DNA of 64,000 bases from Diphasiastrum complanatum (lineage: Eukaryota; Streptophyta; Lycopodiopsida; Lycopodiales; Lycopodiaceae). Positions 54,430-64,000 of this stretch are shown one piece after another; positions within the stretch are counted from its first letter, which is position 1, and every line of letters starts with the position of its first letter. The DNA is taken from positions 41,820,684 to 41,884,683 of the forward strand of contig CM055095.1 of the NCBI GenBank assembly GCA_029204225.1. The letters run 5' to 3'. The position numbers and the translations under genes are program-made. The notes beneath the pieces are model-generated. The model saw nothing but the letters and a program-made list of their open reading frames with translations, was not told the origin of the DNA and made no database searches.

Positions 54430-56577
54430 GTTTGATCCATGGTTTTGATTGCTCTTGATTGTGGGATCCAATATTGCTTTTCTAGATCAAGATCTTGTGA
54501 CTAGTTTTGCAGTAGATAGATGTATCAATCAATCAATCACTCTTGGAGCCTTATGTAGGTTCATTTATGGTCCTTTGTACTGTACTTTCAACAAATCTTG
54601 CCCTACTGATCCACTTATAAATTCCAACATTTAGTTGGCAGAAACCTCTCCTCTCCTATATTCAATCATCGTGGCTTGAGGGTGAAGCTGATTGAGAGTT
54701 GATCTTTACTTTCTATTTGGTTGGGTGGTTTGGCTCCATAGCACTCCTTTTGGCGTTAGGGATCTATGCTTGGCATTCTTTACGCAACCAAATTTATTTG
54801 GTCATGTGGGAGCTATTGACTTAATGACCAAATTTTAAATGCACATATATGAGGTGTTGGTTCAATATCTTTTAGTCTCTTATAATTGTTTAGATAGATG
54901 AATTAGTCTATCGTTCCAACGGTCAGGTATGGGGCCAAGACTCCTTCAAATAAGCTTAAAAGTGAAAGCTAATTCTACACATATTTGATAGAAAGACATA
55001 ATTGTTGCTTGAGATGGTAAAGTTTTGTTCCTCCACATATTTAGGACAATGGTATGGATGTAAATTATTGACAACATTTGATTTGATGTTAAGGTTGTGA
55101 CTGTCAATATTACATTTGGGCTAGAATTTTACTTTTGAAATTTTGTATCCTACTTGTCACCATTCTACAACTTGGACATTGATCTACTCTAGTGATTCAT
55201 TATCATCTCATGTTGCTCACATAAGGCAGTATATAGGTTTCTATATCTACTGTTTTTTTGGAATTTGTGTATGTTGTCACTCCCTCCATGCATGTGTGCA
55301 AAACAAACATTTAATATAGACTTTACATAGCTACAAGTTTTATGCCTATGTGATTGCTCTGATTTTCTCTTGAGTTTTTCTTTCAATAATGGGCACCTAT
55401 TATGTGTTGGGAAACCTTGCTTAAGATTATGGGAACCCTGCTTCTGTGCAACATGTCCAACCAGCTATTATAGACAAGAATTTGGTAGTAAAAGTATTTC
55501 AAATGGTGATGTTTCTTCTTTCTTAATAGTAGGAAATCAAGAGATGGCACTTGAGGTTCAAGTAGCTTTTTCTAATCTAGAGCATTTTGCCCAATGCCAA
55601 CTTGGTCAAAAACTTTTGGAACCTATACGAGAAACAATATTCAAACTTTGATGAATATTTGAATCATGCACTTGCTTTATTCCAAATCAAACACTTTATG
55701 AAATCTCCAATGAGATCCTTATCAGTCTAATTTATGTACTAGTGACCAAAAAAACAAGTTCCAATATCGTTGTGAGGAAATGTCCCAAACAAGGTGCATT
55801 GACTTAAAAAATTACACCTAATAGAAAAGATGTCATTGTTTATTAAGGGTTTAGGGTAATTTTAGGAGTAAACCTTGGGCAAAGGAAGGGAGGGAAGACT
55901 TGGACCCTAGTTAACCCCTCAAAAGAGGCTCTCAAGTACTACAAACTCCATTGTCTAGAATTCATAAGCACTTTTATAATCTGGTTTGGAAGGGATAGAA
56001 TCATGTTCTTGAGTTTGAACAAAGAACCTAGACTTCGACATGAAAATTTAAGTCGTCTGTACAGAGTAGAAATGCAGTCAACAATTTGGGAACTTGCATT
56101 TAACTGATCATGTTCAGGTTTTGCCAAATGCTAATTATTGTCAGTTCTGCAATAGGCTTGATCTTTTTACAGAAGTATAATACTTATGTGTGCAATTAAA
56201 GGCCTTAACCCCTTCAAGGCATACTCCATTTCCGCTTTTTGAAGTTTGCAACATGCTCCTCATTTCCCTTGAGAATCTTGTACTAGAAAATTCTGACTAA
56301 ACTTTCTCAAATTGCTGAACTTCTGACATTAATGGATGCATCTTAATAAATCAAAGCTTGAGGCAGGCTTTGGTATGAAGATCACACCACAGAAAGACTA
56401 ATAGATTATGCTAGCTGCATTGAGTACTCTCTGAATTTCGCTAATTGTTCATCGTAGCATCTGCACCTGGAAGCCCATTTAATGGGATCTATTTTCTTAT
56501 CCCTCTATTGCACAGATGAGATTGCCACTGCAAGCTATTTCTTTGTCAGAGCAATATAACATTCTATTTACGCTTTT
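54430..56577. other. No supported gene; 3' flank of CSP41b
   Basis: AT-rich, short ORFs only. A 93-codon plus ORF at 55370-55651 is unassigned. The minus-strand 3' UTR of CSP41b must start at 56577; I found no canonical AATAAA nearby. Confidence 0.5.
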
Positions 56578-59500
56578 CTATGCAGCTACAGCTACCTTGA
56601 TCCCAAGCTTTTCCAAAATCATATCATCCGTTGAGAAATCGGCAGCTTTGCGAAACGTCCCGCGACCAAAGTCCAAATTATAGGAGTCTGCGAGGCCATC
56701 GACTAGGCCAAACTCAGGTGCCCAGCCTAAATCTTTCTGGGCTTTCTCTATGGAAGTGAAGAAATGCTGCACAGTTCCCCAAAAAACCCAACATAGCACG
56801 TATGAGTCAAAGCTGCTACAATTTCAAGGTACCTCCATTGCAATCTGCTAACAGTCTTACTAGGTGTTTAATGTGACAGTCTGACTAGACAAAGAACATG
56901 CGGTTGATTGAATACGATCGCAACTCAACTATAAAGTCCTTGTACCTGATCACGCAACGGAAAAGCCTTCTTTTTACCAAAGTCAAACTCTTTGGGATTG
57001 TAGTGAACAATTTCGGGTGTAGCAAATCCAGCAGCCTATGCAAATCAAGATATTCATCGTCACAGAGATATCCTTCAATTTGCTACTTTAGTGATTAGGA
57101 CAGAACCAGCAATTCTACAAATCTCTAGGTATTAGACGATTGTAAATGCCAACAGAGGTCAGAGTAGTAATCTAATAGCTGTACAGGAGAGATTTATCAA
57201 TGTGATTAGATGCCTCCTGGAAAAGTATTGTGGTGCGGAATCGGTACCTTGGCACAAGCTCTAGCTATGCCATCAAAGGTCACGTATTTTGATCCAGATA
57301 TGTTGTACACCTCTCCAATTGCTACCGGGTTTTGAAGTACCGATACGAATGCTTTAGCTAGATCCTGCAAACCAACAAGCATTGATTTGTCTATTGCAAG
57401 AGGAACATTCTACATAAATAAACACCTAGTTAATGAGCTTGGAAGAGCTCAAAGCCTGCTCCAAGTAATAAAGGCTTATGCGGTCTTGAATTCATACTCA
57501 TATAGAGGCTTCCAGTTTATATTGCCAAGTATCGTTGCACAACAGAAACAAGCCAATTGAGAGCGCTGGAGTATACTCGAAATAGACAGAGGTGTTCTAT
57601 ACGGTCAGCAAACACTTATATGAAAGTGCTTCACATTAGCAAGATACCAGAGAAGCTGTTACCCAAAAAGATCAATTGTACCTTCACATGACCAAGCTGC
57701 GTGACCTGAAGCCCTGAATTGGGAACTGGAATGGGTCTGCCGACCTTGAGGCGATGGAAGAACCATTCCTCCACTGGATTATAGTTGAGAGGACCATAAA
57801 TGTATACAGGTCTTATTGATGTCCATGGCACACCCTTCTTTTGCAGCAGAGATTCTGTATCCAATTTCCCCTTGTGTCTGCTCTTGGGGTCTACCGCATC
57901 CACCTATCAATCAGCATCAAAATCAAATAATGGATTGCGAGAAAAACCGGTTGAACAATTAAAATGAAAATAAATCTTGAGACTGCTAACACAAGCTAAC
58001 TATGCTTGCCTGTAAAACTTGAAGTTGGATGTCCTTTCAACGGAAAATAGTTTGGTTTGCTCACCTCAAAGTGAGGCAATAGGTCTGACTTCAGATAAAC
58101 ACCCGCGGATGAACAGAAAATGTATCTGGGATGATGTTCAGCAGTTGAACTCTTAATGAAAAATTTGAATCAGTACCTATAATTGAGGCCGAAGGGGATA
58201 CTTAAGTACGTTTTCATCCATTGTATGTCAAAGAAAGCCACTTCCAGGAAAAGGCTTACTGTTTAATGTTTGGTAATGCTTCCAGAATAGGTTCCACTTC
58301 TACTGCTTCTCGTCCTGCCATGAAATTTGGTCAAGGAATAAGCTTTCTTTATTTCTTCTATCGTAAGCATGATAATTGACATGCTCGCATAATCAGATAG
58401 GCATTTAAACGGAGCAACATGGCACCATTTATATCATAGACAGCTTCAAATCCTGTCCCCGAAAGCTTGCTCTTCAATCCTTCAAAATCTAGGCGATCTC
58501 CTTGAATATGCTTCACCTGCAAGCACCAGAGCTCAAAACAATTTAATGTGTGAAGCATGCCTCGCTCTCTTTCTCGTCTGTGACAACAAAGGATTTCAAA
58601 TACATTTCCAAAGTGTGCGTCGCTAGTAGTAAACCGGGGATTGAAAAACTTATAATTTGCAGCTGCCCAAACATAGTTCGTACGTACTTTGCCTGAAAAC
58701 TCTGCATAATCTTTGTCCGATTCATCAGCTAATTGTTGTGTTATTGCCGCTTTGCCTCTCGTAAACATAGTCACCTGTTTATCACAACCTCAAGCACAAC
58801 TCAAACCTTTCCATAAACAATAATGAACTCGAAAAGCATCTGTCTCAGAAGCAGCTGAGCATAATCTAACGAAGTCGTAGAGGTTTTCATAACAAAATTC
58901 AACAATTGCAACTGCCCCAAGCAAGCCACAAAACACACTTATATCTATGCTTCTAGAGCCAGAGTGGACCTCATGCCCGGCTTCAACAAGCAATCTCGCA
59001 AGATAAATGCCAATGAACCGGGTTCCTCCCATCAGCAAAATTTTCTTTGATTCAGTCTGGCCAGAGGAGGCAGATACAACAGCCCACCGGCTCTTCCTCG
59101 ACTGCTGAAGATGCGTAGCCGACCTCTGTAACGCTACCTGTTCACGCTCCATACATACATAAATCATTCGATACCTTCACCTACTCTGATCTAACTAATC
59201 ATCAGATCAACAATTTGCAACCATCCCAATCCAGCTATTCTTATTCATTCACAGAAGGGATTGAACCATTAAAATCCAGATCATAAACGAACAAATTTAA
59301 TCTGGGCAATATAAATGCTACCCACCTCGGAGATTCCAGAACAGAAACGATGTTGACGAGGGCATAGAAAGGCTCCAAAATCTGTGCAATGCAATCCAGT
59401 GAATGCAGCCTCAAGCAAATTGGGACGAGACAAGGAGGCTACTTCATACTTGTGCTGCTGCTGCTGCCGCCGAGCAAAAGAGGCACTGCCGGTTGAGCGC

Positions 59501-59586
59501 ACGTCCACAGTTATTAATGTTGTCACAGAATGCATGGGACGTGAGGTCGCCATAGCTGCCCCAGCTCCTGCAGCCATGACCACCAT
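56578..59586 (-). CDS. CSP41B: CSP41b, chloroplast stem-loop RNA-binding protein (10 exons, 446 aa)
   Basis: Exons on the minus strand: 59586-59326, 59137-58970, 58774-58688, 58516-58426, 58314-58260, 58125-58065, 57903-57682, 57364-57248, 57035-56946, 56766-56578. All introns are GT-AG and phases agree. The N-terminus is a Ser/Arg/Ala-rich plastid transit-peptide-like region of about 110 residues. Then KKILLMGGTRFIG is the Rossmann nucleotide-binding motif of the atypical SDR fold, followed by VTMFTRGKAAI, YDINGREAVEVEP, YIFCSSAGVYLKSD, SIRPVYIYGPLNYNP and a conserved end DSYNLDFGRGTFRK. Known role: with CSP41a it binds plastid RNAs (petD/psbA 3' stem-loops, rRNA precursors) and supports plastid transcript stability and translation. 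The product is longer than the 378-residue Arabidopsis protein because of the N-terminus. Met at 59577 is an alternative start. Confidence 0.95.
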
Positions 59587-59593
59587 CGCCAAA

Positions 59594-59629
59594 TCTCTCT
59601 CTCTCTCTCTCTCTCGCACACACACTCTC
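59594..59629 (-). promoter_or_regulatory. (GA)n tract in the CSP41b 5' leader
   Basis: On the minus strand a GAGAGAG run sits 10-30 bp before the ATG at 59586, with a CATATAGG TATA-like sequence just upstream. GA repeats near start sites are common in plant photosynthesis genes. Whether the tract is promoter or 5' UTR cannot be told. Confidence 0.4.
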
Positions 59630-59639
59630 CTATATGGGA

Positions 59640-60220
59640 ATGGATGAATGGATGGGGGACTGTGGAGTAACCGTAGCCTCAAGTCATATTTTACCCCTTG
59701 AATCTATTTTCATTGATTACTAATATGACCTCGGTATACATTTTTTTCATTTTATCCTCTTGCATTACTATACTTTCTTTTGTATTTCTTTGAGATTCAA
59801 AAGTGAAACTACATGACCCAAAATTGGGAGAGTGTATTCCACACCACCACTACGTGGTGGTGGCCCACATATATCCAAGGGTTAGCAACGATAGCAAAAA
59901 AACATTGCTATCATTGCCCATCTCCATTAGATGGGCACTACAAAATATGGGCACTACAAAATAGGAATTTCATGGAAGTTATGTGGTGTAATCTCTAAAT
60001 TGAGTGGAATTCTCTTGAAAAGTTATGCATTATCCATATCATAAGGTGATACTATAATGATCATGATGATTCTAAGACTCAAGTTAGGCGCAATACCCAA
60101 GTGCACAATTTTTGTCATGTCCTAGAGTAAATGGACAAAATGTAACCTCATGATTTGAAATTTGAGTCAAGCCCGAAGGCTTATCTCATTTGGTTTTCTC
60201 GAACACATGCGTGTCATATT
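59640..60220. other. CSP41b promoter region and intergenic DNA
   Basis: No gene. The sequence upstream (minus) of CSP41b should contain its promoter. ACCACTACGTGGTGG (about 59844) is a near-perfect palindrome with an ACGTGG core, a possible light/bZIP element. Beyond 59900 nothing is recognised. Confidence 0.4.
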
Positions 60221-60400
60221 AACTACAAGAAAACATGTCATTAGAGGCAGCCAGGAGGGTGGGGCAAAGTTAAGTGCCCCTTAATTTTGCATCAAGGGTA
60301 GCTAGAAGGGGTGGAATATTGAATGTCCCCCTCTCTTTTTGTTGCATAAGAGGCAACTATCACGGGTGGGGTTTGTATTGTGCCCTTTCATTTATGTTAA
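60221..60400 (+). mobile_element. CACTA-type transposon terminus with subterminal repeats
   Basis: AACTACAAGAAAACATGTCA at 60221 matches the plant CACTA terminus CACTACAAGAAAA except for the first base. It is followed by three degenerate subterminal units of about 50-60 bp, each with a purine-rich start (AGAGGCAGCCAGGAGGGTGG, AGGGTAGCTAGAAGGGGTGG, AGAGGCAACTATCACGGGTG) and a CCCC-rich middle. The other end and transposase are not seen in the window. Confidence 0.6.
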
Positions 60401-60470
60401 AGAATATGTGCACATGTCCATACATGCATGCATGTGTGATGTGCATGTGATTGAAAATGGTTTAAAACTA

Positions 60471-60475
<5 letters not shown>

Positions 60476-60531
<56 letters not shown>
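60476..60531. repeat. (CA)n microsatellite
   Basis: About 28 CA units; the His/Thr-rich ORF across it is an artefact. Confidence 0.97.
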
Positions 60532-60533
<2 letters not shown>

Positions 60534-60639
60534 TTGATATTATATGTATGACACATACACATTTTATCATCCTACGAGTTATAAATTATGATTTATGTGT
60601 AGGTAATTATACAATATATACACTACATATATTTGTTGG

Positions 60640-61030
60640 CCTTGCCTTGCAAAGGCAATACTATATTGGAAAGGGCTTGAAGGGACTTGAAGGGCAGAAA
60701 TGCCATTTCTTCATTAAAAATCTTCAAAACGAAGAAACAATTCATTTTGCAAGGGCAATCTTTGGAGAGGCCTAACTTTGGCTAGAGGACACCTTTTTTG
60801 GACCATCCTTTGAAATGAATCCTTGGCTCAGAGCCAACGGACAGAGCAACGTCACAGAGCAGGGAGAAATGTGTTTCGAGGTGTTTTCATCACCATTCTA
60901 TCGAGCGGAGTTTAGGTGACCTAGTGATGGGCTACGTTCGCTATTTGGATACCATAGGGCCAAATTTGGGTCAATTTTTGGCTAGTGAGACCTGCTACAA
61001 AGTGGTACAATGAGGCATTATCGCTTTGTT
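60640..61030 (+). repeat. Dispersed repeat, copy B
   Basis: Second copy of the segment at 50570-50960, same orientation. Shares TTCATTAAAAATCTTCAAAA, TTTGGCTAGAGGACA, GAGCGGAGTTTAGGTGACC and TTCGCTATTTGGATACCATA. Flanks on both sides differ between copies. Confidence 0.85.
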
Positions 61031-62864
61031 AGCCGATATTTCCGCACAAAAAATCGGGCTAATATTGAAGTTTAAGTTTGCAATAATTGAAAAAACCGGC
61101 ATGTAAAACCCGATTATTAGAGAAAATTGGCACAAATTTGTCGTAGAATGGGTCCCAACCTGCCCCTAAAGTGGCTAGACACAGTTTAAAGAAAGAAACT
61201 GACTTTCGAAAAAAAATCGTAAAAAAATATATTTTGTGGTCAAGTTTTGTAAGACCGGGCCAAAAATGTTGGTCCACCTAGAAATGGGTCCTAGCCCGTC
61301 CTAAATGAGGCTAGAGCAAAGTTTGTGGCCTTAGAAATGGCCTGCGATAAAGTTTTACGGCTTTTTGGCTAGTTGTAAAAATAGCCGACATAGCCGTGCT
61401 AAAATCCTACCATGTACAGAGTTGGTTTTACTAATATATGGTTGTCTAGTGCATATTTCAGGGAAACCGTGTTGTCGTGGGAGCCCTAGTCATGAATGCC
61501 AGAAAAGTCAACCCCAGTCAAAGAGCCATCAAAGAAAAATATTTATCGGGCAAAACTTAAGCTATGAATTATGGGCAATACTGAAAACTTGCAGAAACCC
61601 TAACTAGTAAAATTGGGCAAATTACGGGAAATGGACAAAGTACGCAAGTCAGTCGGTAATCTCGAGAAACCAAAAGCCAAAAGCCGGGCTATGCATACTA
61701 CAAGGAAAAATCAAATGAAAAGCCAAGGAAAATGGAGGATCGAGGGAAATAGAGGACACCTAACAAGAGAGAGAGAGGTTGGCAAGAGTCTTCAACCACC
61801 TTTTGGATCATAAATGCAAGAAGGCCTTAGAGGCTAGCAAAGTTTAGTATATACCTCCTCTAGCTATTGACAAAAGAAGCATATTGGCTAGTTTTGGAAA
61901 GGGGCCTTAAATGGCACCGACCCCTACACCCTCAAGGAGGCCACTTGATGTACTTGCCAATGGGGATTGGACAGATGTAAAGAAGGTTGAAAGGGCATGA
62001 AAATTGGCAAAGCGTCATTTTGAAGGGGGACACTTGGGATTTACTATAAAAGGAGGCCACTCTTTGTGTTAAGATATAGTTGGATGATAGTTGGCTAATA
62101 ATGTGATAGTGAGGTGATGGTAATAGTTGGAGTTGATGAGTGTGATGTGATAGTGGAATGCCATGTGCATTGAGAGTGTCATGTTGATTGAGAGTTAGTT
62201 AGAAGTCATTTGAGTTGGAAGTCATGTTGGTTGAGAGTCTTTTGGAGTGTGAGTTTGTTTGTTTGTTTGAGGGAGCTTGTGGTTTAGTTCCATTTTGTGT
62301 CTAATGTTACTCAAAGTTAGTATTACTTTGATGTTAGTTGCTTTGTGTAGTGCTTGAAGTTGGATGTTTGCAATGTGCATTAGTGATATTGGAAGTGATA
62401 CTAATTTTGAGAGGGATGGTGTAGTTGGAGGAGTGCATTGTTGAGTTCCATTGGTGGTGGGTAGGGTGTTTCTTACCATGCTTGTGTAGGGATTGTGGTG
62501 GATTGAAAGGATTTTGTTAGTAATGTTGCCTTGGAGGTATTGTTTGAAGTTGGAGTGATTGGTTGTATGATTTGTTTGTGCAATGGTAAGGAGGAAGTCC
62601 CTTGATTAGTGGTTTGATCAAGGTATTCTAGGGTTTTTGAGTAAGACCAATGTTTGTATTTAAGAGTGGGTTGAATGCTTGATTATGAGTAGTTGGTTGA
62701 GTTACGAGTTGATGTATGGAAGAGGTATGGTCGCATTTATGATTCAATGATTTGGTGAGGAAAGAATGTGGGCTAGTGTTTTGGAGTTATTTGCTATTTA
62801 CTTGCATGTTGATGGAGGTTGTGCCAATATTTGTGAAGTAGGGGGTTGAGAGTGGAATCCTCGC
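61031..62864. other. No supported gene
   Basis: Moderately AT-rich. At 62090-62240 there is loose repetition of GTGATAGT, GAGAGTCATGTTG and GTTGATTGAGAGTT. No protein family is recognised. It may be leader or LTR of the Copia that follows, but no PBS or LTR edge is visible. Confidence 0.4.
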
Positions 62865-63019
62865 TTGAATGTCTTGTTGGGGAGTGATCTTAACCATGTT
62901 GGAAGGAGTGAAGGATGTTTTCAAATACCATTTGTGCAAGTAAAAGAAATCAGAGATGGAACAACATTGGCGGTTTCCCAACGACCTGCAGCACACTCAG
63001 ATGTCGCAAGCATTTATGC

Positions 63020-63937
63020 CACGCCCTACCTGCTACATGGTGGTGAGTATATCTCAACCAAGTTCAAGGCCTTTTGTGATGAGCATGGGATCAAGAGGGA
63101 GTACACAACTCCAAGGACACCACAACAAGATGGAGTGGCTGAGAGGAAGAATAGGACTTTATGTGAAAGTGCCAAAGAAATGAGGTTAAGTGCTAACCTT
63201 GATAAACCATTTTGGGATCAAGCTTTTTTGTGTGCTAATTTTCTATGCAATAGTGGCCGAGTGCTATATTGGATGGAAGAACACCTTTTGAGATGCTATT
63301 CAGGAGGAGGCCGAGTGTCAACTTTTTAAAAACTTTTGGATGTTCTTGCTATGTCAATATAACTCTTGATGATAGGACAAAGGAAGATCCATCTTCAAGG
63401 AAAGGTATATTTGTTGGATATAATGAGGTGAGTAAAGCCTACAAGGTTTACATTTCTACTACTAATAGGGTGATTATTGGGAGAGATGTCATCATTTATG
63501 AGGGGAATATTCCAAAGGTGTCTTCAAGTGATGATGTTGTGGATGGATCTAACATTCTTGATGTTGATGTAAAGGATTCTACTTTAGATGGTGATGATGA
63601 TGGACCTTCATCAAGTCAAAATCCAAGGAGAACATCAAGGGAAAGACAAATGCCTTCAAGGCTCACATATGATGAGAAAGGTAAGCAAGTTGTTGGAGAT
63701 ACACACTTTTCTTTTCTAACCTCTTTTGATGAATCTTCTTGTGTAGATGATTCTATGCAAGTGGATGGATATTTTCATGATTTTTTAGAAACTAATGGAA
63801 AAGATATCTTAGTCAATGACTTTGATGGTCAAGTTGAAGATCAAGAGGTTGATCTCAAAGGCCTTCAACAACATGAAAGGAGAGATGGGTTTGGAGCTAG
63901 TCAAGAGCATGAGAGTCAATTGGCAAAGATGTTATAG
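63020..63937 (+). pseudogene. Copia integrase (C-terminal half) plus linker
   Basis: From about 63028: GGEYISTKFKAFCDEHGIKR, TTPRTPQQDGVAERKNRTL with the catalytic Glu, a one-base frame change near 63280, then MDGRTPFEMLFRRRPSVNFL, LKTFGCSCYVNI, RKGIFVGYNEVSKAYKVY and RTSRERQMPSRLTYDEKGKQ. These are the integrase core end and the GKGY-like C-terminal region of Ty1/Copia. The central catalytic Asp (in DNGGEY) is replaced at the abrupt left edge. The frame ends with a tail (ESSCVDDSMQVD, FDGQVEDQEVDLKGLQQHE) shared with the ORF at 22198-23580 and stops at 63937. Homology in a decayed frame continues to the window end. Confidence 0.85.
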
Positions 63938-64000
63938 ATCTATTTTTGTAGATTATTGAAGACTCAAATAAGTTCAAAGGAGCAGCAAGGAAATGTTGTT

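Noticed and set aside
60339-60551. 70-codon His/Thr-rich ORF
   Set aside because: Translated CA microsatellite.

Overview
This is nuclear DNA of a land plant, most likely one with a large, repeat-rich genome. Genes are split by GT-AG introns, one intron is about 7.4 kb, most of the rest is decayed LTR retrotransposon, and two of the recognisable host sequences belong to plant-specific families (CSP41b, GRAS). I cannot place the species. There is no sign of bacterial or organellar origin; the plastid link is only through a nuclear gene for a plastid protein.

Two host genes can be modelled completely, both on the minus strand. The first (4528-15018) has six exons and encodes an 837-residue membrane-anchored protein of an uncharacterised plant family. 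Its conserved C-terminal exons lie 7.4 kb from the main exon, across an intron loaded with LINE, Gypsy and satellite remnants. The second (56578-59586) is a ten-exon CSP41b gene for the chloroplast stem-loop/RNA-binding SDR protein. A third host-derived piece (30202-30846) is the N-terminal part of a GRAS (SCL-type) regulator with an in-frame TAG and no GRAS domain.

The rest is mobile DNA. 0-2.6 kb holds minisatellites, two identical Helitron 3' ends and a probable hAT-like element with a G-rich minisatellite. 16.8-18.2 kb has a Copia RT remnant cut by an LTR. 19.2-24.2 kb is one Copia insertion with matching 5-bp target duplications and an internal inversion of about 2 kb; its 3' ORF has a tail shared with a second Copia copy at 63-64 kb. 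24.4-29.4 kb has a decayed Gypsy gag, a G-box-rich stretch and an array of CTATG/CATAG palindromes. 31.4-32.1 kb is a TIR element. 36-54.4 kb is a nest: a minus-strand Copia interrupted by a small Copia deletion derivative with a perfect TSD, a minus-strand Gypsy with an extra coiled-coil ORF after pol, and the 3' LTR of a plus-strand element. 60.2 kb carries a CACTA-type terminus.

The most unusual observations are the inverted Copia element and its RT/integrase mosaic ORF, the Gypsy extra ORF preceded by a GAA/TTC-rich repeat resembling heat-shock elements, and CACGTG-centred palindromes that recur in LTRs of two Copia families and cluster upstream of a Gypsy gag. All similarity calls come from reading motifs by eye; no database search was run.
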